Origin: Pseudonocardia sp. CNS-004
GTDB lineage: Bacteria; Actinomycetota; Actinomycetes; Mycobacteriales; Pseudonocardiaceae
Direction: 5' to 3'
Assembly: GCA_001942185.1 (NCBI GenBank)
Contig: MKJV01000112.1
Span: 62,001-126,000 of the forward strand
DNA: 64,000 nucleotides
The notes below the pieces were generated by a model, which had not been told where the DNA came from, made no database searches, and saw only the letters and a program-made list of their open reading frames with translations. The translations under genes were made by a program, and so were the position numbers. This document shows positions 1 to 9,091 of this stretch, piece by piece. Position 1 is the first letter of the stretch; every line of letters starts with the position of its first letter.

Positions 1-1109
1 AAGTCGATGTAGCAGGCAGGATCTTCGGGCGTGGACAGGTCCGGCAATGAGTCGACGACGAGTTCGGCGGCGACGGCGAGCAGTTCGTTGTTGAACGCGT
101 TCCCGTCGAAGATCGCCTGTCTGTCCTCGGACGTTTTCCAGGGGGCATTGAGGATCCCGCGCAGCGTCGTTGCGAACTTCGTGGGGAAGTACGCCCAGAA
201 CGTGCCTCGTGTACCGCTGGTCTCGGGCACCGCCCACGAGATGTCGATCTCCGGCCGGTCGTGCAGCTCACCGGCTGCAGCGAGCGCCGCCGCCGTTGGC
301 CGGTGCACAGTGCTGAAGACGCGCCACCGGTGGTCAACCGAGTGGTCCTCGACCTTGAACTCCTGCAGCGTCCTGCGGTGGTCAATCGGCCACTGGCGAA
401 TCTGCCTGCGAGTCGTCTGGCCGCGACGATCCTCGAGCGTGACGGTCCGGACGTGCGGTGAGAAGAGCGGGAACTCGACCGGGAACTGCTCGAGGTCCCG
501 GGCCAGGTTCAGCACGCTCTCTGGCTTGAGTGGCAGCCGCACCACCGTCGTCGCCCACGTCATGAGTTCTGCGAGCACCAGGTCGGTGGCCCGCAGGAGT
601 GCGACATCGAGCGGTCGAGCCATCCGCAGAACCGGCGTTTCGCGGACATCCGGGTGCAATTTGCGAATCTCGGCAGCCGACCAGTGCCGGTCGAAGCCGA
701 AGCCGATAACGCCCGTCTCGTCCCTGCTGAGGAACTCCGGGCCGTCCGAGATGGCGAGCACCGACTTCACGCCGACGCCAAACCGGCCGATCTGCCCGCC
801 GCGCTTCCGGGAAACGCTCATCCGCAGGATGGTGTCCGCACCCTCGGCGGTAACCGGGCTGCCCTCGTTCGCGCAGTAGAGATACTTTGAGGTCAACACG
901 ACGGCGATTTCGCCACCGTCAGGACACGCCCGGACCTCGTCAGCCGCGTTCTGGACCAGCTCGTAGATCTGTCGATCGCCATATCCCCCCTGGGCGATAC
1001 GACGCTCGTTGTTCGAGTGTTCGACTATGAGACCCGGGTCGACCCGGTACGTCTCGAGCACTCGCCGCGACTGATCGACGACGACGTCCAGGACCGAACG
1101 ACCAACCAT
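1..1109 (-). CDS. HSP90/sacsin-type GHKL ATPase, partial (3' end beyond the left edge)
   Basis: The frame is open without a stop from an ATG at 1109 to the window edge, giving about 369 residues of an incomplete protein. The N-terminus carries a Bergerat ATP-binding fold: the N box ELVQNAADE near residue 50 and a glycine motif GRFGVGVKS near residue 110. This layout matches the sacsin N-terminal/HSP90-like ATPases common in actinobacterial defence islands. ATP binding is therefore well supported; the role is inferred from neighbours. It lies downstream of the kinase, methylase and helicase/PLD genes on the same strand, separated from the kinase by about 270 bp, so it may belong to the same transcription unit. 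The C-terminal domain cannot be seen. Confidence 0.85.
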   Translation of the reverse strand, partial: MVGRSVLDVVVDQSRRVLETYRVDPGLIVEHSNNERRIAQGGYGDRQIYELVQNAADEVRACPDGGEIAVVLTSKYLYCANEGSPVTAEGADTILRMSVSRKRGGQIGRFGVGVKSVLAISDGPEFLSRDETGVIGFGFDRHWSAAEIRKLHPDVRETPVLRMARPLDVALLRATDLVLAELMTWATTVVRLPLKPESVLNLARDLEQFPVEFPLFSPHVRTVTLEDRRGQTTRRQIRQWPIDHRRTLQEFKVEDHSVDHRWRVFSTVHRPTAAALAAAGELHDRPEIDISWAVPETSGTRGTFWAYFPTKFATTLRGILNAPWKTSEDRQAIFDGNAFNNELLAVAAELVVDSLPDLSTPEDPACYID

Positions 1110-1378
1110 TTTATCAAACAATGCCGTCCTCCGTGGGTGTCGCCCGGAACTTCGGGGGGTTCGTCTCCCTGGTCGAGGAGGAGCGTGCGGCGTTGTCGGT
1201 CCGCTGGTTCGCATTCCCGAAGTTGCCGTGGTTGTGGCTGCGCCGCTCCCAACGCCGCGTCACCGCCATGCAGGTCCCTCTCCAGTTCGAGCCTTGCGCG
1301 TCACCACGCCGCCTCTTGACGCCTGCCGAGTACATCGACCCCGACAGTCGATTCGTCACGATCGTGAACCGGGTGTTG
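1110..1378. other. Gap between kinase and HSP90-like gene
   Basis: Short frames exist on both strands here, but none resembles a known protein or has a convincing ribosome site. It could hold a promoter for the HSP90-like gene or a decayed small gene. I see no repeat or hairpin of note. Confidence 0.4.
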
Positions 1379-2916
1379 TCAGATCGTGCCTCTCAGTAGC
1401 GAGCGAAGTTCGTTGGCCTGCGCGGAATCCCGGCCGTGCAGGCGTTCCACATCGGCCAGAAGTGCGCGTAGCTGTGCGCGAGCGGACGTGTCCGCACGGC
1501 GAGTCAGATCCAGCAAGGCGATCTGCTTGCGCAGCTCGAGCACTCGGTCGTCGTCGGGACCGTGCAAGTTCCGCTCGTCGTCGAGCAGCGCCTTGAGCTG
1601 CGCCAAAGCCGCCTCGGTTTCGCCGACGAGGGCCCGGCACGTGGCCTCCTGCAGCCTGCACCGCCGAGCGAGGTCGGACTCGTCGCCCTGCGTCGCGGCG
1701 ATGTCGGCGGCAAGCTCTCGGTACGCCGACGCCGCCTGCCGGTAGTCACCCCCGTCGAACCGGATATTCGCGAGCTCGAACCGCAGGCTGAGAACCTCCG
1801 GGGCGGAAGCGCCGAACACCGCGTCGCGGGGGAGGCAATCGCGGAGAGCACGTCGGCGGCCTGGCTGTACCGCGATCGGCGGACGAGCGAGCTCGCCGCC
1901 TCTCGCGCCCGGGCCAGGTCGGAGTCGCTGAACTCCGACAGTGTGTCCGGCGGTGACGGGGGCACGGCGGTCGGCGGCACTTCGAGGACCCGCCGCACCA
2001 CCTCGGCGTACATCCGCACGGCGTTCGACGCCGACGGCGGCGTCAGGACACCGGGCAGCATTCCGAGGTTCCGGGCGAAGGGCAGCAGCCGACCGAACAC
2101 GCTCTCGGCATCGGCCGGTCGGTCCTCCGGTGCCTTCGCCATCAGCTCCAGGACGAGCGTCTCCAACTCGGCGGGGACCCCGGCATGCAGCGTCCGCAGG
2201 GCGAGCGGTCGCTCGTCCACCTGCTTCCTCATGACCGCGTAGGCCGTTGCACCGCGGAACGGCGCCTGGCCGGCGAGCATCTCGTACAACGTGCAGCCCA
2301 CCGCATAGAGATCGGTCTGCGGCCCGGTCATCCCGGCCATCACCAGCTCGGGGGCCATATACGCCGGCGTGCCGAGGCTCTGGCCGGTGCGGGTGATCTG
2401 TGAGTCGGCGGATGCGAGCGCGACGGCGAGACCGAAGTCGAGGACGCGGACCGTGCCGTCCGGGCACAGCATTAGGTTGCCCGGCTTCAGGTCGCGGTGG
2501 ACGAGCGACTCGCGGTGCGCGGCCGCAAGCACGGAGCAGGTCTGCGCGGCGATGGCGGCGGCCCAGCCGATCGGCAGCGGGCCGTGCTCGGCGACGAGGT
2601 CGGCGACGCTGATCCCGCGGATGCGCTGCATGACCATGAACGGCCGGCCGTCGTGTGTCCCGACGTCGTAGACGGGCGGGACGCCGGGGTGTTCGAGGCG
2701 TGCCGTGATGCGCGACTCGCGCACGAACCGGCGGACGAGCTCGTCGTCATGAACCCCGTCGGGGAACCGGATCAGCTTTACGGCGATCTCTCGTTCCAGC
2801 TTCACGTCCCGACCGACCCACACCTCCCCCATGCCGCCCCTGCCGATGGGCAAGGGTTCGAGCTCGTAGCGGTCGTTGAGGACGAGCGGCTGGCGCATGT
2901 CTGCCACGACAATCAC
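1379..2916 (-). CDS. Serine/threonine protein kinase with C-terminal TPR-like region (one frameshift)
   Basis: This Hanks-type kinase of about 511 residues has the glycine loop IGRGGMGEVWVG near residue 30, catalytic HRDLKPGN near 137, DFG near 160 and an APE-type segment (YMAPEL). The kinase domain is followed by a Pro-rich linker and helical repeats that look like TPRs (YRQAASAYRELA; a repeated AxAQLxALL pattern). There is no transmembrane helix, so it is cytosolic. The frame switches near 1838; both sides are conserved, so a single-base sequencing indel is likely. Starts at GTG 2916 (overlapping the methylase stop as GTGA), GTG 2907 or ATG 2898 are all possible. Coupling to a DNA methylase recalls kinase-containing phage-defence loci such as Pgl, although no other Pgl gene is present. 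Confidence 0.85.
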
Positions 2917-4870
2917 CGACCCGGCGCGAGTGTGCCGTCGGCCAGTCCGTCGAAGCCGAGCCGCACGAGCAGCTCCCCCGCGCTCGCGCAGCCGCGCACG
3001 GCGTCGCGGAACGCGGCAAGCCGGCTCAGCGCCGCCCCATAGGCCCGCTGCTCCTCGACAGGGAGCCGGGGGATGGCGATGCGTCGGACATCGGTTCGGC
3101 TCAGGCTGGTCGTCGTCCGGCTCACCGCGACTGTGCACGCAACGGAGAGGAATCCCGCGAGGAAATCCGAGTCGAGCCGTTCCCGGTCCACCCGGAACGA
3201 CATCAGGCGCGGCCCGAGCGCGACGCCACCTTCCGTGACCACCCGGACCGCCACCTCCTTCGCCAGCACTGGCGCCACGACATCGCCCGCCTCGAGCATG
3301 ACGAGCCCCGGCTGCCGCTGCGTGCGGCCGGAGGGCGGACGCCCCGCGCTCAGATCCTTGACGGTCAGCACAGGAATGTCGCCCTCGTCGGCCGTCATCT
3401 TGAGAGGCGCCTGCGACAGCGTGACCATGCCGGCCTTGGCCAACTCACCGACCGTTGTCATCGGCAGCTCACATCGCTCACCCAGAACCGTGAGGTCCGG
3501 AACTGCCTCGGTGAGCCCGCGCAGTCCGGCGAGGAGGTCCTCGCGGGCCCGCCGATAGTCGATCTCGATCGATGTACTCGGTATGTGGCGGGCAGGCGAC
3601 ACGTCGACGTCCTCGTCGAGCAGGTCGATGATCCGAACCGCCCGACTCTGCGACGTGTTGCCCGCAGCCGTGTCGCCCCGGTAGTCCTCCCACAGATGCG
3701 GCACTGTGGCGGGCTCCTCTGCCACGGCCATCAGGACGTGCGAGGGCGGGGCCTCGCCGATGTGCGGCCGCTGAAGAACCCACAGATCCGGGGTGGCCCC
3801 TCCGTCGGATGTCAGCGAGACGACCGCGCGCAGGGCTCCCGAGCGCAGGAGGTTGCCACGGATCCGCCGACCCGCCCGCCGTACCGCCGCGGCCGGCGGC
3901 ATGGCGATCACGGCGAGCCCTCCCGGCTCGACGTGCGCCAGGCAGTGCTGCAACCACGCCAGATCCGCCTCACCACGCGGCGGCAGGCCATACTCCCACC
4001 TGGGGTCGCCGGCCAGCTCGTCGTAGCCCCAGTCCCTGCTGCTGGACGGCGGGTTGCAGACCACGGCGCCGAACCGGCGGCCGACGAAGCCATCGGACAG
4101 CAGCGGGTCCCCGGACGCCAGTTCTGCGGTCGAGTCCGCGAGAAGCAGCCGGGCGCCGGTGAGCCGGGCCTTCGAAGAGTCGATGTCCTGTCCTGTCATG
4201 GCGCTCGCCCCGGCTGCGGCGGCAGCCGTCAATAGGGCACCGGTACCGCACGCCGGGTCCAATACCGATCGGTTGGTCACCTGCGCCAATCGCACCATCA
4301 CGTCGGCAGTGTCGGCGGGTGTCGGTTGAAGCCGACGTGCATGCGCATCGAGATACCGCTCGACGAGGAAGTCGAAGCTCGATGAGGCGCCTTGCTCGGC
4401 AACCACATCCGCGATGGTCCGCAGGGCGCGCACGAACTCGCGTCCGGGACCTCGGGAAGCTCTCCGGGCAGCTCGGGTACGGCGGCGGCCACGGCATGGC
4501 TGAGTGCAGTCGCGAAGTCGTCGTCCGAGGCGCCGGACACCTTCTGCCAGGACTCCGGCTGCCGGTGCAGGTACACCAGGAAAGCCCCGAGATGTCCCAT
4601 CAACTCGCCGAGGCGCAGGTCGTCGGTCTCCGTGCGCAGCCACTGCCACACCCGGTCCGCCGCCGAGACCTGGATCGCCCGACCGTGGTGGGTGAGCCAG
4701 CGCTCGACGTCACCGAGCCGGTACAACGGGCTCGACGCCGTACCGCCCACTGGCTCCGGGAAGTCGGCGAAGCGGCGCCGCCAGTTGCCGACCGCAGCCT
4801 TTCCGACCCCGGCGAGCCGGGCGATGTCGATGGCGGCGACGGTCGCTTCCGCCCAGCGTTCCTCGCTCAT
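2913..4870 (-). CDS. HTH-containing N6-adenine DNA methyltransferase, N6_Mtase family (one frameshift)
   Basis: About 651 residues. The N-terminus is a MerR-like helix-turn-helix (DIARLAGVGKAAVGNWRRR). A helical segment follows, then the SAM-binding motif LDPACGTGALL and the catalytic motif NPPS, a variant of the usual NPP(Y/F). The C-terminal third resembles a type I specificity-type target-recognition domain (GDIPVLTVKDL, then PVEEQ near the end). The frame changes near 4450, between the helical segment and the catalytic domain, probably by a single-base indel. The ATG at 4870 overlaps the stop of the upstream chimera (ATGA), and the stop overlaps the kinase start, so this is a coupled operon. 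It probably marks host DNA for the neighbouring helicase-type system. The NPPS variant could reduce activity. Confidence 0.85.
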
Positions 4871-5922
4871 CCCGACTCCCCCGGAAGCAGCCGGACCAGG
4901 ACGCCCGCAGCGATGAGCTGCTGGACGTGCTCCGCGGCCCGCTCCGGGGCAGTGCCGCCCCGTATGAGCACGCCCGCCTCCATGTTGGTCTTCACCCCGG
5001 ACTGGGTGAGGTTGGCGCTGGACACGAGCAATGCCCGCCGGTCGGCGACGGCGACCTTGGCGTGCATCTTCGCCGGACTCCGATCGCGCGGCAGACCGCC
5101 AGTGCCACAGACCTGCTGCGGTGCGGCGGGGGCGACGTGGTGCGCCTCATCGATGATGAGCAGGTCGAACGTGCGCGGGAGGGTCTGCCCGGTGGCGGGC
5201 AGCACCTCGTCCAGCAAGCGCTGTGCCTTCGGCCCGCGCAGCCAGGGCAGGCTCACGATCGCGAGCGGGAAGACCTGGAACGGGTTGGCCGCGCTGCCGA
5301 AGTCGCGGCGGACCTGGGCGGAGCGCTCGGAGTCGATCACGGTGAAGTCGAGGCCGAACTTCTCGGACATCTCGTCGCGCCACTTCACGGTGAGGCCTGC
5401 CGGACAGACGATCAGGATGCGGCGGGCGCGGTGGCGCAGCAACAGCTCCTGGGCGACGAGCCCGGCCTCGATCGTCTTCCCGAGGCCGACGTCGTCGGCG
5501 AGCAGCAGGTTCACACGAGGGGCGCCGACGGCGCGGGAGACCGGTTCGAGCTGGTAGTCCTCGATCGCGACGCCCGACCGGAAGGGTGCCTGCAGCGTTT
5601 TCATGTCGGCCGAAGTGACCGCGGACCAGCGGACGGCGTCGAGGAAGGCGGCGAGCCGCCCGGGCGGGTCGAACCCCCGCTCGTTGACCTGCGGCAGCGA
5701 TCCGCTCGGCAGCACCCGGCGCCCGGGTTCAACCTCCCAGATCACGTCGAGGCTGCGCCCGTACTCGCCGACCTCGACGCTCTGCAGGGTCACGAGCGTG
5801 CTCTGCTCCGTCGGCGCCGGGTCGACGTCACCGACCACCCACTTCCGCCCGCGGACGTCGACGAGGTCGCCCATCTTCGGGGGTTTCGCCTCGTCAGCGG
5901 CACGTGTCGCAGTGCTGGACAT
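4867..5922 (-). CDS. Chimeric DISARM-like protein: DrmD-type SNF2 helicase front joined to DrmC-type PLD back
   Basis: The 351-residue frame begins like a SNF2 helicase of DISARM (DrmD): LLADDVGLGKTIEAG (Walker A at 146-150), CPAGLTVKWRDEM, and the DEAH box at 258-261. Immediately after HHVAPAAP the sequence becomes the C-terminus of a phospholipase-D protein of the DrmC type: KMHAK at 285-289, VSSANLTQSG near 300-309, NMEAGVLIRGG. Helicase motifs III-VI and the first half of the PLD fold are missing. In class 1 DISARM the order is drmD-drmMI-drmA-drmB-drmC, so one in-frame deletion from drmD into drmC would create exactly this protein. It is the first gene of the operon, and its stop overlaps the methylase ATG. 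Domain identities are from motif recognition; the deletion is inference. Confidence 0.8.
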   Translation of the reverse strand: MSSTATRAADEAKPPKMGDLVDVRGRKWVVGDVDPAPTEQSTLVTLQSVEVGEYGRSLDVIWEVEPGRRVLPSGSLPQVNERGFDPPGRLAAFLDAVRWSAVTSADMKTLQAPFRSGVAIEDYQLEPVSRAVGAPRVNLLLADDVGLGKTIEAGLVAQELLLRHRARRILIVCPAGLTVKWRDEMSEKFGLDFTVIDSERSAQVRRDFGSAANPFQVFPLAIVSLPWLRGPKAQRLLDEVLPATGQTLPRTFDLLIIDEAHHVAPAAPQQVCGTGGLPRDRSPAKMHAKVAVADRRALLVSSANLTQSGVKTNMEAGVLIRGGTAPERAAEHVQQLIAAGVLVRLLPGESG

Positions 5923-6065
5923 TCGATCCCCTCAATCCGACGCTGATCGTGCCGCACCCTACGACAGCCGGCCGACAACAGTATAGCCAGACATTTTGCT
6001 TGTGTACCGAGTTCACATCTGCTCTACTCTCCTCCGCTCCCGTCAGGCGCTCTCCGGAGGATCCG
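5923..6065. promoter_or_regulatory. Divergent promoter region
   Basis: This 143-bp stretch between the minus-strand defence operon and the plus-strand DUF4352 gene must hold promoters for both. It is locally AT-richer than its surroundings, for example around 5978-6000. No exact -35/-10 pair can be assigned with confidence. Confidence 0.45.
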
Positions 6066-6871
6066 ATGCACACGCACCAGCAGCCCTACCCCCAGCAGCC
6101 CGGTTACGGCGGCTACTCGCCGCCACGCCCCCCGCAGAACGGGCTCGGCACCGCAGGCTTCGTCCTCGGCCTGATCGGCCTGTTGTTCTCCTTCATCCCG
6201 GTGATCGGTGTGATCGCCTGGCCGCTGGTGCTGCTCGGACTGGTACTCGCCGGGATCGGGTTGTCCCGAGCCCGCGCCGGTAGAGCAACCAACAAGGGCC
6301 TGGCGATCGCCGGTCTGGCGTGCGCTTCGGTGGGCCTGCTGATGTGTGTCATCTACACCGCGGCGTTCAGCTCGGCCGTCGCGACGGGGCCGACGGCGCC
6401 CCCGCTCGCGGCGCCCACCGCACCGAGCCTCACGACGGCCGACCAGCGCAGCAGCGACACCGCAGCCGCCCCGACCGCCGGCATCGGCGACCAGGTGCAG
6501 GACGGCGCGTTCGCCTTCACCGTCACGGAGTTGGAGACCAGGGAGTCGCTGGGCAGCGGCGTCCTCACGTCGAAGGCGGAGGGCAGCTACGTGCTGGTGC
6601 ACGTCACGGTGACCAACATCGGCACCGAGTCGGCGACGTTCGCCGACTCGAACCAGACGCTGCTCGACGCCGACCGCCGCGAATACAGCGCCGACTCGGG
6701 GACCGCGGTGATGTACCTGCCGGGGAGCGAGGCGTTCCTCAACCAGATCAACCCGGGCAACTCGGTCGACGGCGTTCTCGTGTTCGACGTGCCGGAGGGG
6801 CTCACGCCGGCCGCGATCGAGCTGCGCGAGTCGATGTTCTCCGACGGAGCCACGGTCGCCTCGCGGGCTGA
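6066..6871 (+). CDS. DUF4190/DUF4352 membrane-anchored protein (frame probably broken at the 3' end)
   Basis: The protein begins with a Gln/Pro/Tyr-rich cytosolic tail and two close membrane helices (LGLIGLLFSFIPVIGVIAWP and LAIAGLACASVGLLMC), the DUF4190 arrangement. A Thr/Ala linker and an extracellular DUF4352 immunoglobulin-like domain follow (FTVTELETRESLGSG; VHVTVTNIGTES). ATG 6066 has GGAGG-like sequence upstream. As assembled, the frame reads on to 7325, through a strong hairpin at 6881 and over the start of the next gene. A neighbouring frame gives a stop at 6871, so a one-base indel near the end is likely and the true length is about 268 residues. Such proteins are usually surface-exposed and of unknown function. 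Confidence 0.8.
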
Positions 6872-6880
6872 CCTCGCCTG

Positions 6881-6913
6881 CCCTGCCGCCGCGAGAGGGG
6901 CCCGGCGGCAGGG
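6881..6913 (+). terminator. Hairpin terminator after the DUF4352 gene
   Basis: CCCTGCCGCCG (6881-6891) and CGGCGGCAGGG (6903-6913) form a perfect 11-bp GC stem with an 11-nt loop, 10 nt past the likely stop at 6871. There is no strong T run, as is common for actinobacterial terminators. Confidence 0.75.
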
Positions 6914-6979
6914 CGCTCCTCTCCCCTCGGGTGGCAAGCTGCAGGTCGACGCGAACGAGGGGCAGGGGGTGGCGCGGTC

Positions 6980-9091
6980 GTGGCGCAGCTGGCCGTGGGC
7001 GTGGATTTCCTCAGCGAGTTCGGACGCCTCCAGAGCCCGGTCCAGAAGAAGACCAAGGAGGCGCTCGCGAAGTTCCAGGAGCACACCCACGCCGGGATGC
7101 ACCTGGAGAAGCTGGCGAACGTCCGGGACGAGCGGGTCCGGACGATCCGGATCGACAAGTTCTGGCGCGGCGTCGTCATCGCCCCGGAGACCGGCGACCG
7201 GTTCACGCTGCTCCGGGTACTGCCGCACGACGACGCGATCGCCTACGCGAAGTCGCACAAGTTCACGGTCAACGAGGTATCGGGCGCCCTCGAGATCCGC
7301 GACGTCGCAGCTCTGGAACAACTGACCGAGAGCCCGCCCGCGGCGACCGTGAGCGAATCGAAACGCCTCTTCGAGGCAGTCAGTGACGGCGACATGCGCA
7401 AACTCGGGATCGACCCCCAGGTCCTCGCCGTCGCGCGCATGATCATCGACGAACCGATGCTGGACACGATCACCCCGGTCCTCCCCGAAGGCCAGAGTGA
7501 TGTCCTGCAGGGCCTCGCTGCCGGCATGACGGTGGAAGAGGTCTGGTCGGACATCGTCGCTCCGCGCGTCCCCGCCGAGCCGATCGACACCGACGACCTG
7601 GTTGCGGCGGTCGAGCGGACGCAGGGCCGCATCGCGCTCGTCGACGGTCCGGACGAGCTGCTCGCCCTCTTCGAGAAGCCCATGGCTCTCTGGCGCGTGT
7701 TCCTGCACCCGTCCCAGGAGACGGTGGCCTACCGGCCGTCCTACTGGGGTAGCGCGCAGGTCACGGGCGGCCCGGGCACGGGCAAGACGGTGGTCGCGCT
7801 GCACCGGGTGAAGCACCTGGTCACGAACCGGGAGCTGCCGGCGAACTCGGTCCTGCTCACCACCTTCACGCGGGGCCTCGCCGAGGCCCTCGACCGCGAC
7901 CTGGCGCAGCTCCTCGATCCCGAGCAGCGCCAGGCGGTGCAGGTCCTCAACGTCGACCGGTGGGCGCACGGCGTCGTCCGGGCCGAACACGGCACGATCG
8001 TCATGGCCTACGACGACGAGCTCCGGGAGCGGGCACGCGGCGCCGCAGATGCGCTCGACGCGCCGTTCACACCGGCCTTCCTGCTCGAGGAGTGGCGACA
8101 GGTCGTCCTGGCCAACGACGTCCGCGACGAGGCCGGCTATCTCGCCGCGCCGCGACGCGGGCGGGGCCGCGGGTTGACCAAGGGCCAGAAGCGGACGGTC
8201 TGGGCCGTCATCGAGCGCCTCACCGTTGGCCTGCGCAGGGACCGGAAGTGGACGCATCTGACGATCGCCGACGAGGCGGCGCGCCTCGTCGCGGCCCGCG
8301 AGCGGCCGCCGTTCCGACACGTCGTGGTAGACGAGATCCAGGATCTGCACCCCGCGCAGTGGCGTCTGCTGCGCGCCGCCGTTCCGCTCGGCCCGGACGA
8401 CCTCTTCCTCACCGGCGACCCGCACCAGCGGATCTACGGCAACCACGTGAGCCTGCGCAGCGTCGGCATCACGGTCGGTGGGCGCTCGACCCGTCTGCGG
8501 ATCAACTACCGGACGAGCGCGGAAATCCTGCACTGGTCGCTCGGTGTGCTGGGCGACATCGCGATCGCAGACCTCGACGACGGCCTCGACACGCTCACCG
8601 GGTACCGATCTGCTCTGCACGGCGAACCTCCGACCCTCGTACCGGCGAACTCCCCCGCCGAGGAGGCCCGCCTGCTCGCCGCGGCGATCGACGAATGGCG
8701 TGCCGACGGGGTCGATCCTGGCGACACTGCGGTGGTCGCCCGCACCAACTGGTTCGCCAAGCGGATTCGCCGCGAGCTCGCGGACCACGGGATCGAAACT
8801 GCGGACCTGCACGACCCCTCCCGGGGTCCGGACGCGCTACGCGTCGGGACGATGCACAACATGAAGGGCCTCGAGTTCCGCTGCGTCGCCGTCGTGGGCG
8901 TGGGGCAGGACAGCCTGCCCCTGCCGCAGGCCATCACTTCTGTCTCCGAGGACCCGGTGCGACACGTGCTCGACGTCCAGCAGGAACGGTGCCTGCTGTT
9001 CGTCGCCTGCACCCGGGCGCGGGAACGCCTTCGCATCTCGTGGTCGGGCAACCGAAGCGACCTCGTACCGTCCACTCTCACGCCGCAGTAG
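6980..9091 (+). CDS. UvrD/Rep-type SF1 helicase with a RelE/ParE-like N-terminal domain
   Basis: A 703-residue intact protein starting at GTG 6980, preceded by a GGGG-rich ribosome site. The SF1A motifs are all present: Walker A GGPGTGKTVVAL near residue 263, DEIQD near 450, GDPHQRIYG near 478, LRINYRTSAEI, VGTMHNMKGLEF near 620, and VACTRARERL near 675. The first ~110 residues (FLSEFGRLQ, MHLEKLANVRDERVRTIRI, TLLRVLPHDDAIAYAKSH) look like the small RelE/ParE toxin fold rather than a helicase domain. Known family members act on DNA or RNA-DNA substrates; a toxin-like front suggests an abortive or sensing role, but that is inference. It converges on the DUF262 gene, overlapping 14 bp at the 3' ends. 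Confidence 0.88.
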   Translation: MAQLAVGVDFLSEFGRLQSPVQKKTKEALAKFQEHTHAGMHLEKLANVRDERVRTIRIDKFWRGVVIAPETGDRFTLLRVLPHDDAIAYAKSHKFTVNEVSGALEIRDVAALEQLTESPPAATVSESKRLFEAVSDGDMRKLGIDPQVLAVARMIIDEPMLDTITPVLPEGQSDVLQGLAAGMTVEEVWSDIVAPRVPAEPIDTDDLVAAVERTQGRIALVDGPDELLALFEKPMALWRVFLHPSQETVAYRPSYWGSAQVTGGPGTGKTVVALHRVKHLVTNRELPANSVLLTTFTRGLAEALDRDLAQLLDPEQRQAVQVLNVDRWAHGVVRAEHGTIVMAYDDELRERARGAADALDAPFTPAFLLEEWRQVVLANDVRDEAGYLAAPRRGRGRGLTKGQKRTVWAVIERLTVGLRRDRKWTHLTIADEAARLVAARERPPFRHVVVDEIQDLHPAQWRLLRAAVPLGPDDLFLTGDPHQRIYGNHVSLRSVGITVGGRSTRLRINYRTSAEILHWSLGVLGDIAIADLDDGLDTLTGYRSALHGEPPTLVPANSPAEEARLLAAAIDEWRADGVDPGDTAVVARTNWFAKRIRRELADHGIETADLHDPSRGPDALRVGTMHNMKGLEFRCVAVVGVGQDSLPLPQAITSVSEDPVRHVLDVQQERCLLFVACTRARERLRISWSGNRSDLVPSTLTPQ

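Noticed and set aside
1..5922. A complete class 1 DISARM or Pgl/BREX system
   Set aside because: drmA, drmB, an intact drmC, pglY and pglZ are all missing; only a DrmD/DrmC chimera and generic methylase and kinase genes are present.
6872..7325. Continuation of the DUF4352 protein to 7325
   Set aside because: It would read through a strong hairpin and 345 bp of the helicase gene; the extra translation is Ser/Arg-rich noise.
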